Positions 1 through 8,854 of a DNA stretch of 64,000 nucleotides are shown one piece after another. Below the pieces are notes generated by a model. That model worked only from the letters and a program-made list of their open reading frames with translations. It searched no databases and was not told the origin of the DNA. A program made the position numbers and the translations under genes. The stretch lies in the NCBI GenBank assembly GCA_003674045.1, contig PENC01000026.1, forward strand, positions 54,685 to 118,684, given 5' to 3'. The DNA comes from Streptomyces griseocarneus (lineage in GTDB: Bacteria > Actinomycetota > Actinomycetes > Streptomycetales > Streptomycetaceae). The stretch's first letter is position 1, and each line of letters begins with the position of its first letter.

Positions 1-1
1 G

Positions 2-1630
2 CCCAACTCCTACTACGCCGCCTCCGACCCCACCGACGTGGCCCGCGTCGAGGACCGCACCTTCATCTGCTCCGAGAAGGAGGAGGACGCGGGCCCCACG
101 AACCACTGGAAGGCCCCCGCCGAGATGCGGGAGATCTTCGCCGGTGAGCAGGGTGTCTTCCGCGGCTCCATGCGCGGCCGCACCATGTACGTCGTGCCCT
201 TCTGCATGGGCCCGCTCGGCTCGTCGCTGTCCGCGATCGGCGTCGAGATCACCGACTCCGCGTACGTCGCCGTCTCCATGCGCACGATGACCCGCATGGG
301 CCAGGCGGTGCTCGACGAGCTCGGCGACGACGGCTTCTTCGTCAAGGCCGTCCACACCCTCGGCGCCCCGCTCGCCGAGGGCGAGGCCGACGTCCCGTGG
401 CCCTGCAACTCCACGAAGTACATCTCGCACTTCCCCGAGGACCGCGAGATCTGGTCCTACGGCTCCGGCTACGGCGGCAACGCCCTGCTGGGCAAGAAGT
501 GCTACGCCCTGCGCATCGCCTCCGTCATGGCCCGCGACGAGGGCTGGCTCGCCGAGCACATGCTCATCCTCAAGCTCACCCCGCCGCAGGGCGAGGCCAA
601 GTACGTGGCCGCCGCCTTCCCGTCCGCCTGCGGCAAGACCAACCTCGCCATGCTGGAGCCCACGATCTCCGGCTGGACGGTCGAGACCATCGGCGACGAC
701 ATCGCCTGGATGCGCTTCGGCGAGGACGGCCGCCTCTACGCCATCAACCCCGAGGCGGGCTTCTTCGGCGTCGCCCCCGGCACCGGCGAGCACACCAACG
801 CCAACGCCATGAAGACCATGTGGGGCAACTCCGTCTTCACCAACGTCGCGCTCACGGACGACGGCGACGTGTGGTGGGAGGGCATGACGGAGGAGCCGCC
901 CGCGCACCTGACGGACTGGAAGGGCAACGACTGGACGCCGGAGAGCGGGACCCCGGCCGCCCACCCCAACGCCCGCTTCACCGTGCCCGCCGCGCAGTGC
1001 CCGATCATCGCGCCCGAGTGGGAGGACCCCAAGGGCGTCCCGATCTCCGCGATCCTCTTCGGCGGCCGCCGCGCCTCCGCCGTCCCGCTCGTCACCGAGT
1101 CCTTCGACTGGCAGCACGGTGTCTTCCTCGGCGCCAACGTCGCCTCCGAGAAGACCGCCGCCGCCGAGGGCAAGGTCGGCGAGCTGCGCCGCGACCCGTT
1201 CGCCATGCTGCCGTTCTGCGGCTACAACATGGGCGACTACATGGGGCACTGGCTGGACGTCGCGAAGGACAAGGACGCCGCCAAGCTCCCGCGGATCTAC
1301 TACGTCAACTGGTTCCGCAAGGACGCGGACGGCCGCTTCGTCTGGCCGGGCTTCGGCGAGAACAGCCGCGTCCTGAAGTGGGTCGTCGAGCGGCTGGACG
1401 GCAAGGCGGAGGGCGTCGAGACGCCGATCGGCATCCTGCCGTCGAAGGACGCGCTCGACACGGCCGGCCTCGAACTGTCCGACACAGACCTCGACTTCCT
1501 GCTCACCGTCGACAAGGACGTGTGGCGCCAGGAGGCGGCACTGATCCCCGAGCACCTCAACACCTTCGGCGACCACACGCCGAAGGAGCTCTGGGACGAG
1601 TACCGGGCGCTGGTCCAGCGCCTCGGCTGA
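2..1630 (+). CDS. pckG: Phosphoenolpyruvate carboxykinase (GTP), 5' partial
   Basis: GTP-dependent PEP carboxykinase converts oxaloacetate to phosphoenolpyruvate in the cytosol and opens gluconeogenesis. The reading frame is already open at base 2, so the N-terminus lies outside the window; about 542 residues are visible against roughly 610 for the family. Diagnostic segments include the P-loop-like PSACGKTNLAML, the metal-binding stretch ETIGDDIAWMRFGEDG, and the C-terminal FLLTVDKDVWRQE. It is the GTP-type family (SACGKTN), not the ATP-type. An intrinsic-terminator-like hairpin follows the stop. Expression would be expected on gluconeogenic carbon, but its promoter is not in view. Confidence 0.98.
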   Translation, partial: PNSYYAASDPTDVARVEDRTFICSEKEEDAGPTNHWKAPAEMREIFAGEQGVFRGSMRGRTMYVVPFCMGPLGSSLSAIGVEITDSAYVAVSMRTMTRMGQAVLDELGDDGFFVKAVHTLGAPLAEGEADVPWPCNSTKYISHFPEDREIWSYGSGYGGNALLGKKCYALRIASVMARDEGWLAEHMLILKLTPPQGEAKYVAAAFPSACGKTNLAMLEPTISGWTVETIGDDIAWMRFGEDGRLYAINPEAGFFGVAPGTGEHTNANAMKTMWGNSVFTNVALTDDGDVWWEGMTEEPPAHLTDWKGNDWTPESGTPAAHPNARFTVPAAQCPIIAPEWEDPKGVPISAILFGGRRASAVPLVTESFDWQHGVFLGANVASEKTAAAEGKVGELRRDPFAMLPFCGYNMGDYMGHWLDVAKDKDAAKLPRIYYVNWFRKDADGRFVWPGFGENSRVLKWVVERLDGKAEGVETPIGILPSKDALDTAGLELSDTDLDFLLTVDKDVWRQEAALIPEHLNTFGDHTPKELWDEYRALVQRLG

Positions 1631-1637
1631 GACCGGT

Positions 1638-1669
1638 CCGCACCGCCCGTCTCGGGGCGGGCGGTGCGG
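1638..1669 (+). terminator. Terminator-like hairpin after pckG
   Basis: A 12-bp perfect GC stem (CCGCACCGCCCG with its complement) closes an 8-nt loop eight bases after the pckG stop. No U-tract follows, as is usual for streptomycete terminators. Confidence 0.7.
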
Positions 1670-1698
1670 GTCGCTTGCCGCTTTGGCTTTTGGCGGGT

Positions 1699-1789
1699 TG
1701 CGCCCATGGGGGTGCCTCTTGGGCTTTGTGTGCGGCTGCGGGCTGTCCGTGGCTGGGCGCGCAGTTCCCCGCGCCCCTTTGGGGCGCCC
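1699..1789 (-). repeat. Dispersed intergenic repeat, copy R1
   Basis: Member of a roughly 80-bp GC-rich family. In this copy the plus strand reads gcgcccatggGGGTGCC ... GCGCAGTTCCCCGCGCCCC, the reverse of the form GGGGCGCGGGGAACTGCGC. It lies between the pckG terminator and the end of the next, convergent gene. Confidence 0.75.
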
Positions 1790-1796
1790 GGATACG

Positions 1797-2213
1797 TCAG
1801 TCCGCTATGCCCAGTGCCTTCGCGTGCGCGCGGAGGCGTTCCGCCGCGAGGGTTGCGCCCGTCGTGTCGCCGCAGGACGTCGCCACGACGAGGGCCTGGC
1901 CCGCGAGGGTGTGGGCGCGCTGGTGGAGGGCGGTGACGCGGGCTGGGGACGCGTCGTCCGTCGTAGGGGTCGCGCGCAGGGGTGCGCGGCCGCCGCGCAT
2001 GCGGGCGACGTGGTCGGCGAGCCGCTGCGCCGCCTCGTCCAGCGCGACGGACGGCGCGAGGGCGCGCAGTTCGTCGGTCACGGTCAGCAGCGCGGTCAGG
2101 TGCCCCGCGAGCCGGATGTCCAGCTCCTCCTCGCGGGAGCGGCGCGGACCGCGGACGCCTCGGCACGGCTCGGCCATGGTGTGGACCGACTTGGTGCGGA
2201 TCGGCTCGTACAT
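1797..2213 (-). CDS. Conserved hypothetical helical protein
   Basis: 138 residues starting at an ATG with an AGGAGG ribosome-binding site seven bases upstream; an in-frame ATG seven codons earlier lacks a good site. I do not recognise the family. After a basic N-terminus (residues 1-30) the chain is predicted to be almost entirely alpha-helical, with leucine/alanine-rich helices and no signal peptide, membrane segment or cysteine pair of note. It is convergent with pckG and reads away from the aminotransferase 3' end. A near-perfect 15-bp inverted repeat lies 40 bases upstream of its start, so it may be repressor-controlled. Confidence 0.65.
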   Translation of the reverse strand: MYEPIRTKSVHTMAEPCRGVRGPRRSREEELDIRLAGHLTALLTVTDELRALAPSVALDEAAQRLADHVARMRGGRAPLRATPTTDDASPARVTALHQRAHTLAGQALVVATSCGDTTGATLAAERLRAHAKALGIAD

Positions 2214-2252
2214 GGATGGCCTCCTGGATATCACTCAGAAGGCCATCCTAAC

Positions 2253-2267
2253 TTAGACGGCGTCTAA
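2253..2267. promoter_or_regulatory. Operator-like inverted repeat
   Basis: TTAGACGGCGTCTAA has 7-bp perfect arms around one central base. It lies in the 83-bp gap upstream of the helical hypothetical protein. The pattern resembles operators of TetR-family repressors, but no TetR gene is adjacent. Confidence 0.5.
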
Positions 2268-2296
2268 AGTTGTTCCGCTTACAGATCAGGCTGGGG

Positions 2297-3508
2297 TCAT
2301 GGCTGGCTGTAGCCGTCGAGGAAGGTGCCGATGCGGGTCACCGCGTCCGCCAGGTCCTTGGTGTTCGGCAGCGTGACCAGGCGGAAGTGGTCCGGCTCCG
2401 GCCAGTTGAAGCCCGTGCCGTGCACCACCATGATCTTCTCGGCGCGGAGCAGGTCCAGGACCATCTGCCGGTCGTCCTTGACCTTGTAGACCTTGGGGTC
2501 GAGCCGGGGGAAGGCGTAGAGGGCGCCCTTGGGCTTCACGCACGTCACGCCCGGGATCTGCGTCAGCAGCTCGTGCGCCACGTCGCGCTGCTCCAGGAGC
2601 CGGCCGCCCGGCAGCACCAGGTCGTTGATCGACTGACGGCCGCCGAGCGCGGTGGCGACCGCGTGCTGCGCGGGCATGTTGGCGCACAGCCGCATGTTGG
2701 CCAGGATCGTCAGGCCCTCGATGTAGCTCTCCGCGTGCGCCTTCGGGCCGCACACCGCCATCCAGCCGCTGCGGTAGCCCGCGACGCGGTACGCCTTGGA
2801 GAGGCCGTTGAAGGTGAGGGTGAGCAGGTCCGGGGCGAGGGCGGCGGTCGGTGTGTGGGTCACGCCGTCGTAGAGGATCTTGTCGTAGATCTCGTCGGAG
2901 CAGACGATCAGGTTGTGGCGGCGGGCGATCTCCGTCAGGCCGCGCAGCATCTCGTCGTCGTAGACCGCACCCGTGGGGTTGTTGGGGTTGATGATGACGA
3001 GGGCCTTGGTGCGGTCGGTGATCTTGCGCTCGATGTCGGCCAGGTCCGGCATCCAGTCCGACTGCTCGTCGCAGCGGTAGTGCACGGCCGTGCCGCCCGC
3101 GAGGGAGACGGAGGCGGTCCACAGGGGGTAGTCCGGCGCGGGGACGAGGACCTCGTCGCCGTCGTCCAGCAGTGCCTGCATCGACATCTGGATCAGCTCG
3201 GAGACGCCGTTGCCGAGGTAGACGTCCTCGACGGACAGCTCGATGCCCTTGGTCTCGTAGTGCTGCACCACCGCGCGGCGGGCCGAGAGCAGGCCCTTGG
3301 CGTCCCCGTAGCCGTGCGCGTCACCGACGTTGCGCAGCATGTCCTCGAGGATCTCCGGCGGGCACTCGAACCCGAAGATCGCCGGGTTCCCGGTGTTGAG
3401 CTTGAGGATGCGGTGACCTGCTGCTTCCAGCCGCATTGCCTCCTCGAGCACCGGGCCACGGATTTCGTAGCAGACGTTGGCGAGCTTCGTTGACTGGATC
3501 ACCTGCAT
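2297..3508 (-). CDS. PLP-dependent class I/II aminotransferase (alanine-aminotransferase-like)
   Basis: 403-residue fold-type I aminotransferase. The start is the ATG preceded by AAGGTGG seven bases upstream. Family marks are the substrate-loop KLNTGNPAIFGF near the N-terminus, the INPNNPTGAVY segment, the SDEIYDKI segment, and the PLP-lysine motif NGLSKAYRVAGYRSGW. The length and these motifs fit the AlaA/AlaT-like group that moves amino groups between alanine and glutamate, but substrate cannot be proved from sequence. It lies 87 bp downstream of the deacylase gene on the same strand. It could be read together with that gene but is probably an independent housekeeping gene. Confidence 0.9.
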   Translation of the reverse strand: MQVIQSTKLANVCYEIRGPVLEEAMRLEAAGHRILKLNTGNPAIFGFECPPEILEDMLRNVGDAHGYGDAKGLLSARRAVVQHYETKGIELSVEDVYLGNGVSELIQMSMQALLDDGDEVLVPAPDYPLWTASVSLAGGTAVHYRCDEQSDWMPDLADIERKITDRTKALVIINPNNPTGAVYDDEMLRGLTEIARRHNLIVCSDEIYDKILYDGVTHTPTAALAPDLLTLTFNGLSKAYRVAGYRSGWMAVCGPKAHAESYIEGLTILANMRLCANMPAQHAVATALGGRQSINDLVLPGGRLLEQRDVAHELLTQIPGVTCVKPKGALYAFPRLDPKVYKVKDDRQMVLDLLRAEKIMVVHGTGFNWPEPDHFRLVTLPNTKDLADAVTRIGTFLDGYSQP

Positions 3509-3595
3509 GACGGCCACCTTACGGCGGTGAAAAAGGGGGTGCTCGCGAATTGAGGCCACCCGGGGCGGTGCCGGAGGGAGCGGGCGTGCCTCGGG

Positions 3596-5230
3596 TCACG
3601 CGACCGGCGTGCGGCGGACCGCGCGCCCTGCGAGAGCGTCCGTACGCCTGCCGTCTTTCATCACAAAGCTTCCATCGATCAGGACAAAAGGAATGCCGGT
3701 CGGAAGCGTCCTCGGGGCTTCGAAAGTGGATCCAGCGGCCACTGTTTCCGGATCGAAGAGGACGAGATCGGCGCGGAATCCCTCCCGGATCAGGCCCCGA
3801 TCCGGCAGTCGGAGACGGGCCGCGGGGCGTGACGTGAGATGCGCCACGCACTCCTCCAGCGACAGCACTCCGAGCTCGCGTACGTACGTTCCGAGGTAGC
3901 GCGGGAACGTTCCGTAGGCGCGCGGGTGCGGCTTCGCGCCGTGCAGGATGCCGTCGCTGCCCGCGGTGTGGGCGGGGTGCCGCATGATCGTCCGGACGTT
4001 CTCCTCGTGGCCCACGTGGTGCAGGATCGTGGGGCCGAGGCGGTCGGTGACGAGGAGGCGGCGGGCCGTTTCCCAGGGGGCTTCGTGCCGTTCGCGGGCC
4101 GACGTGGTGACGGTCCTGCCGATGTGCCGGGTGAGCTCCGGGTTCGCGGGGGTCATGACGCCGGAGATCTCGATCGTGTCCCAGTCGACCGGGACGCCGT
4201 GGCAGCCGTCCGAGCCCTCGGCTTCCAGCGTGTGACGGATGCGGTCGGCGGTCGCGTCGTCGCGGAGGCGTGCGAGGAGCGCGTCGGGGCCGCCCTCGTT
4301 CGCCCAGCTCGGGAGGAGCGCGGCGAGGGTGGTGCTGCCGGGGGTGTAGGGGTAGGTGTCGAGCGAGATGTCGGCGCCTTGCGCGCGTGCGGCGTCCAGC
4401 AGGGCGAGGAGTCGCGGGGCGCGGCCCTCGTTGACCTTGAAGTTCATGGTGGCGTGGGCCAGGTGCAGGGCGCAGCCCGCGTCCTGGGCCACCGCGATCA
4501 TCTCGGCGTAGGCGGGGAGGGCGTCCGCGCCGTACGAGCGGTGGTGCGGGCAGTAGTAGCCCCCGTACGCGGCTACGACCTCGCAGAGTTCGGTGAGTTC
4601 CGTGGTGGTGGCGTACATGCCCGGGGTGTAGGTGAGGCCCGATGACATGCCTACGGCGCCTTGCGCCATGCCTTCGGCGACGAGGCGCTTCATCGTCCCG
4701 ATCTCGGGTGGTGTGGCCGGGCGGTCCTCCCAGCCGACGGCCAGGGCGCGGACCGTGCCCTGGGGGACGAGGTAGGCGGCGTTCACCGCTGTGCCCCGGC
4801 GGTCGAGGCGGTCGAGGTACTCGCCCACGGTGCGCCAGTCGATGTCCACGTCGGAGCCGTCGCCGTTCCAGCCGGCGATCTGGGTGCGGAGGGAGGGGAG
4901 GACGCGGTCGTCCACGGGGGCGTAGGAGAGGCCGTCCTGGCCGATGACTTCGAGGGTGACGCCTTGGGCGGCCTTCGCGGTGTGCTCGGGGTCCTGGAGG
5001 AGGGCCAGGTCGCTGTGGGCGTGCATGTCGATGAAACCGGGGGCGAGGGCCAGGCCGTCGGCGTCGAGGGTGCGTTTTTGGGTGGCGGTGGGGCGGTTCC
5101 TGCCGTCCGATTCGCGATGGATGGCCGCGATCCGGCCTTCGGTGAGGGTGACGTCGGCCCGGTAGGGGGTGGTGGCGGTGCCGTCGATGACGAGGGCGTT
5201 CCGGATGACCAGGTCCATGTCCATGTTCAT
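3596..5230 (-). CDS. N-acyl-D-amino-acid deacylase (amidohydrolase superfamily)
   Basis: 544 residues; the ATG has GAAGGG about eight bases upstream. It is a zinc amidohydrolase of the D-aminoacylase family: an N-terminal composite beta domain, then the metal motif GFIDMHAHSD with His70 and His72, further metal-binding regions such as LHLAHATMNFK, and a C-terminal return to the small domain (FRADLVLFDPE). No signal peptide is seen, so it acts in the cytosol on imported N-acylated substrate. It is the second gene leftwards of a divergent block whose other members are a D-amino-acid-type PLP enzyme, a KDG kinase, RidA and a GntP permease. The physiological substrate could therefore be an N-acetyl-D-amino acid or an N-acetyl sugar amino acid. 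Confidence 0.92.
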   Translation of the reverse strand: MNMDMDLVIRNALVIDGTATTPYRADVTLTEGRIAAIHRESDGRNRPTATQKRTLDADGLALAPGFIDMHAHSDLALLQDPEHTAKAAQGVTLEVIGQDGLSYAPVDDRVLPSLRTQIAGWNGDGSDVDIDWRTVGEYLDRLDRRGTAVNAAYLVPQGTVRALAVGWEDRPATPPEIGTMKRLVAEGMAQGAVGMSSGLTYTPGMYATTTELTELCEVVAAYGGYYCPHHRSYGADALPAYAEMIAVAQDAGCALHLAHATMNFKVNEGRAPRLLALLDAARAQGADISLDTYPYTPGSTTLAALLPSWANEGGPDALLARLRDDATADRIRHTLEAEGSDGCHGVPVDWDTIEISGVMTPANPELTRHIGRTVTTSARERHEAPWETARRLLVTDRLGPTILHHVGHEENVRTIMRHPAHTAGSDGILHGAKPHPRAYGTFPRYLGTYVRELGVLSLEECVAHLTSRPAARLRLPDRGLIREGFRADLVLFDPETVAAGSTFEAPRTLPTGIPFVLIDGSFVMKDGRRTDALAGRAVRRTPVA

Positions 5231-5308
5231 GGGGTGACCCTTCGGCGTCGGGGTTGCGGCCGTGGTGCGTGCGTCGTGGTGCCGGGGTGTGACCTCCGGG
5301 CTGGGGAC

Positions 5309-5372
5309 CTGAAACGCGGTGCGTTCGCCGTGAGGCGTGTCGCGTGCCGTGATCCATGCACCGTCGTTTCAG
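5309..5372. repeat. 64-bp element with terminal inverted repeats, copy M1
   Basis: It begins CTGAAACGCGGTGCGT and ends ATGCACCGTCGTTTCAG, so the ends form a long imperfect stem. A reverse-oriented relative sits at 10980-11042 with the same ends. The outer flank AACCC-CCCTCCGGCCCC is also shared. No coding potential is apparent. Confidence 0.7.
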
Positions 5373-5412
5373 AACCCCACCCTCCGGCCCCACCCCTCCG
5401 TCGTATCTCGTC

Positions 5413-5505
5413 TGCGCCCCGGGGGGCGAAGCCCCTCAGGGGCGCGGGGAACTGCCGTAGTCGCCTACGGGGTGGCCCACCCCCGTAGGCGTCGCGCTGC
5501 CCAGT
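5413..5505 (+). repeat. Dispersed intergenic repeat, copy R2 (degenerate)
   Basis: It contains GGGGCGAAGCCCC and GGGGCGCGGGGAACTGC followed by diverged sequence. It fills the space just 3' of the PLP-dependent deaminase gene. Confidence 0.6.
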
Positions 5506-5508
5506 GGG

Positions 5509-6801
5509 TCAGAAGAACGTGCGGACGTACTGCGTCACGGTGCCGTCCTCCGTCACCAGAGGGATCATCTGCCAGCGGTCGAACACCGTGCATGGGTGCG
5601 AGAGTCCGAGGGCCACCCAGTCGCCCACTTCCAGTTCCGCTCCGTCTTCCAGGGAGACGAACGCGTGCTGGTCGGCGAGGCCGGTCACCGTCATGCCGGA
5701 AGCGGCCCGCACGGAGCCGTCCCGGGCGGAGCGTACGAGGTGGGGTTCGGGGAGGCCCAGGTCGTACGACGCGTCGCGCTTGCCCGCGTTGAGGTAGGCG
5801 CGCCCCGGTTCGGGGCGGGAGACGACCTGCGCCCAGAGGCGGAAGGCGGGCCGCAGGGCTCCCTCGTCCGGGTGGCGGTTGAACGGCGTCTTATGGCGGT
5901 ACGCGCCGTCGTCGTGCGTCACGTACGCCCCGGAGCGCAGCAGCTTCAACACCGGTGCCGAGAGCGGCGGGAGCTCGGCGAAGACCTCGGCGACCGCGTC
6001 GAACCACGCGCTGCCGCCCGCGCTGACGACGATCTCGTCCACCCCGGCGAAGCGGCCCGCCTTGTCGAACTCGACGGCCAGTGCGGTGAGGCGGCGGAGC
6101 CAGGCGCGTACGACCTCCGCGTCGGCGCCCGGGACCTCCGCCTCGTATCCGGCGACGCCGACGAGGCGCAGCGTGTCCGTCGCCGCGACGGCGTCGGCCA
6201 CCGCCCTTCCGTCGGCCTCCGTGCGGATGCCCGTGCGGCCGCCCTCGGCGCCGAGTTCGACGACGACGTCCAGGGGGCGGGTGGCGTTCGCCGCGCGCAG
6301 AGCCTCGTCCATGAGCTCGACGCCGCGTACGGAGTCGACGTAGGTGACGAGACGGAACTCCGGGTCCGCGGCGAGTTCGGCCGCCAGCCAGCGGAGCGCG
6401 ACCGCGTCCACGACCTCGTTGGCGAGGAAGATCCGCTGGATGCCGAACGCGCGGTAGACGCGCACCTGCGCCGGGATCGCCGCGGTGATGCCCCAGGCGC
6501 CGTGCGCCAGTTGGCGCTCCAGCAGCAGGGGGGCCATCGAGGTCTTGCCGTGCGGGGCGAACGCGAGGCCGTGCTCGGCGGACCAGCGTTCCATCAGGAC
6601 GAGGTTGTGGTCGAGCGCCTCGGCGGACAGGGCGAGCACAGGCGTGGTGAATCCGCCGGTGAACAGCGAGCGGTGCTCTGCTGTCAGCTCGGCCACGGTC
6701 TTGCCCTCGGCGTCCGGCGGCAGGCCCTTGAAGCGGTGGTCGACGCGTTCCTCGTCCAGGCGGGCGAAGGCTTCCTCGGCGGAGGGGCGGGCGGCTGCCA
6801 T
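5509..6801 (-). CDS. Fold-type III PLP enzyme (D-serine dehydratase / D-threonine aldolase-like amino acid deaminase)
   Basis: 430 residues from an ATG with GGAGG four bases upstream; in-frame codons further upstream lack such a site. The N-terminal alanine-racemase-like barrel carries the PLP lysine in FAPHGKTSMAP (Lys86), and the C-terminal beta domain ends with the metal-binding-type HPCTVFDRWQ stretch typical of DSD1/D-threonine-aldolase proteins. These enzymes deaminate or cleave D-configured hydroxy-amino acids. The gene is divergent from a kdgK-like kinase, and 278 bp of repeats separate it from the deacylase. A role in deaminating a D-amino sugar acid to a 2-keto-3-deoxy acid is inferred from that context; D-serine or D-threonine are alternatives. 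Confidence 0.88.
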   Translation of the reverse strand: MAAARPSAEEAFARLDEERVDHRFKGLPPDAEGKTVAELTAEHRSLFTGGFTTPVLALSAEALDHNLVLMERWSAEHGLAFAPHGKTSMAPLLLERQLAHGAWGITAAIPAQVRVYRAFGIQRIFLANEVVDAVALRWLAAELAADPEFRLVTYVDSVRGVELMDEALRAANATRPLDVVVELGAEGGRTGIRTEADGRAVADAVAATDTLRLVGVAGYEAEVPGADAEVVRAWLRRLTALAVEFDKAGRFAGVDEIVVSAGGSAWFDAVAEVFAELPPLSAPVLKLLRSGAYVTHDDGAYRHKTPFNRHPDEGALRPAFRLWAQVVSRPEPGRAYLNAGKRDASYDLGLPEPHLVRSARDGSVRAASGMTVTGLADQHAFVSLEDGAELEVGDWVALGLSHPCTVFDRWQMIPLVTEDGTVTQYVRTFF

Positions 6802-6842
6802 GGGGCCTCCAGGTCGGTCCGGCTGCGGGTGTCCTGTTTGTC

Positions 6843-6956
6843 GTTGCAGCATGTGCAACTTTCATTGCACAGGGCGCTCATCGCTGTCTAACATCCGGGC
6901 AAGTGCCGGGTCAACGGTCCCAACGGCCGCCCCGGAAACCGTTGCAGAGTGCGCAC
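6843..6956. promoter_or_regulatory. Divergent control region with GTTGCA repeats
   Basis: The 194-bp gap between the deaminase and kinase genes holds the palindrome GTTGCAGCATGTGCAAC (6843-6859) and a second site, CCCGGAAACCGTTGCAGAG ending near 6950, continuing into TGCGCAC. A related motif recurs upstream of the permease gene. These are candidate operators for the IclR regulator encoded in the block. Confidence 0.55.
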
Positions 6957-6995
6957 AAAAGGTATGTGCGCGCCGCCGATCGAGGAGCGAGCGCC

Positions 6996-8093
6996 GTGTC
7001 CGCAACCGCCTCCGGGGAGCCGGACTCCGCGCACATGCCGGCCGCCGTCGGCGTTCCGGGCTCCGCCGGGGCGCCGGAAGTGATCTGTCTCGGCGAGTCC
7101 ATGGTCATCTTCCGCCCCGCGAGCCCCGGCGGCCTCGCCGACGTGCCGCTCTTCGAGCGGGGCATAGGCGGCGCGGAGTCCAATGTCGCGTGCGTGCTGG
7201 CCGCCGCCGGGCACCGCGCGAAGTGGGTCGGGCGGGTGGGCGCCGACGGATTCGGCGCGTACGTGGTGGCGGCCGTCGCCGCGTACGGCGTGGACGTCTC
7301 GGGAGTACGGCGCGACGCGGCGCGGCCGACCGGCGTCTACTTCCGTACGGCGGGCGAGCGGGCGGCCGGGCCGGCGCCCGTCGGCGGTCCGACCGCCGAA
7401 GTCGCCTACTACCGTGCCGGTTCCGCCGCTTCCGCGATGTCCCCGGTGACCGTTCCGCCCGGCAGCCTCGGGCCCGCCCGCGTCCTTCACCTCACCGGCA
7501 TCACTCCCGTTCTCTCCCCGGGGTGCCTCGATCTCACCCGGGCGCTGACACGGCGCCGGGCCGGACGGTCCGCCGTCTCCTTCGACGTCAACTACCGGGA
7601 GCCGCTGTGGCGGGACGCCCCCGAAGGGCCCGGTGTGCTGCTGGAACTCGCCCGTGGCTGCGACATCGTCTTCGTCGGGGAGGACGAGGCCGAGGCGGCC
7701 TGGGGGCTGCGCGGGGCCGCCGCCGTCAGGGAGGCGCTGCCGGAGCCGGAGGTCCTGGTCGTCAAACAGGGCGCTGCCGGAGCGACCGCGTACGTGGGTG
7801 ACGGCGCCGTCTCCGTCGCCGCCCCCCGCGTCGACGTCGTCGCCCCCGTGGGCGCCGGGGACGCCTTCGCCGCCGGATTCCTCTCCGGCACCCTGCGCGG
7901 GCTGCCCGTCGAGCAGCGGCTGCGGCACGGACACCTCATGGCCGCCGCCGCCCTCACCGCCCCCGGCGACCTCGCCGCGCCGCCGTCGCGCGCACTGGCC
8001 GATCGGCTCGTCGCCCTCGACGCCCCCGCATGGGGGAGACTGCACCTCGGCCCCGGCTGGACCCAGCAGCCCCTGGAGGGACGTACCGCATGA
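6996..8093 (+). CDS. kdgK: PfkB-family sugar kinase, 2-keto-3-deoxygluconate kinase type
   Basis: 365 residues from a GTG with GAGGAG eight bases upstream. Ribokinase/PfkB signatures are present: GGAESNVACVLAAAG near residues 59-72 and the C-terminal GAGDAFAAGFLSG with catalytic Asp289. The segment YYRAGSAAS (138-146) is characteristic of KDG kinases, where its Tyr and Arg bind 2-keto-3-deoxygluconate. The predicted reaction is KDG + ATP to KDPG in the cytosol. It is the first gene of a four-gene block; its stop overlaps the IclR start in ATGA, implying translational coupling. No KDPG aldolase is seen nearby. Confidence 0.9.
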   Translation: MSATASGEPDSAHMPAAVGVPGSAGAPEVICLGESMVIFRPASPGGLADVPLFERGIGGAESNVACVLAAAGHRAKWVGRVGADGFGAYVVAAVAAYGVDVSGVRRDAARPTGVYFRTAGERAAGPAPVGGPTAEVAYYRAGSAASAMSPVTVPPGSLGPARVLHLTGITPVLSPGCLDLTRALTRRRAGRSAVSFDVNYREPLWRDAPEGPGVLLELARGCDIVFVGEDEAEAAWGLRGAAAVREALPEPEVLVVKQGAAGATAYVGDGAVSVAAPRVDVVAPVGAGDAFAAGFLSGTLRGLPVEQRLRHGHLMAAAALTAPGDLAAPPSRALADRLVALDAPAWGRLHLGPGWTQQPLEGRTA

Positions 8094-8854
8094 GCCAGAC
8101 CGTCGACCGTGCCCTTCGCATCCTGCCCCTGCTCGCCGAGGGGCCCGCCAATCTCGAACAGGTGGCGAGACGGCTCGACGTCCACAAGTCGACCGCGCTG
8201 CGCCTGCTGCGCACCCTGCACGAGCACGGCTTCGTCTACCGGCAGCAGGACCAGCGTTACCGCCTGGGCGCCCGGCTGTTCGCCCTCGCGCAGCAGGCCG
8301 TGGAGGGGCTCGACATCAGGGAGATCGCCCACCCGTACCTCCTCGACCTCAACGAGCGCTGCGGCCACACCGTGCACCTGGCCGTCCACCAGGACGACGA
8401 GGTCCTCTACATCGACAAGGTCGACAGCCGGTACCCGGTACGGATGTACTCCCGCATCGGCAAGCCCGTCGCGATCACCGTCGCCGCCGTCGCCAAGCTG
8501 CTCCTCGCCGACCTGCCGGAACCCGAGCGGCGCGCCGTCGCCGAGCGGCTCGACTACCCCGCGTACACCGCCCGTTCCACACCCGACGCCGCCGCGTTCC
8601 TCGGCGAGCTCGCGGCCGTGCGGCAACAGGGGTGGGCCACCGACTTCGGCGGCCACGAGGAGTCGATCAACTGCGTCGGCGCCCCCGTGCGCGGGGTGGA
8701 CGGCCGGGTCGTCGCCGCCTGCTCCATCTCCGCGCCGAACGTCGTCGTGACCGCCGACCGGCTCCTCGAACTCCTCCCGCTGCTGCGCCGCACCGCGGAC
8801 GCCATCAGCGCGGAGTACTCAGGAAAACCTCAACCGCTGAAGGAGAGTTCATGA
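8090..8854 (+). CDS. IclR-family transcriptional regulator
   Basis: 254 residues. The ATG overlaps the kinase stop and has GGAGGG about ten bases upstream. The N-terminal winged helix-turn-helix includes LEQVARRLDVHKSTALRLLRTL, and the C-terminal IclR effector domain includes GHEESINCVGAPVRGVDGRVVAA and ends with a helix. It presumably senses a pathway intermediate and controls the divergent catabolic promoters at 6843-6956 and the permease promoter. Its stop overlaps the ridA start, again in ATGA. Confidence 0.95.
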   Translation: MSQTVDRALRILPLLAEGPANLEQVARRLDVHKSTALRLLRTLHEHGFVYRQQDQRYRLGARLFALAQQAVEGLDIREIAHPYLLDLNERCGHTVHLAVHQDDEVLYIDKVDSRYPVRMYSRIGKPVAITVAAVAKLLLADLPEPERRAVAERLDYPAYTARSTPDAAAFLGELAAVRQQGWATDFGGHEESINCVGAPVRGVDGRVVAACSISAPNVVVTADRLLELLPLLRRTADAISAEYSGKPQPLKESS

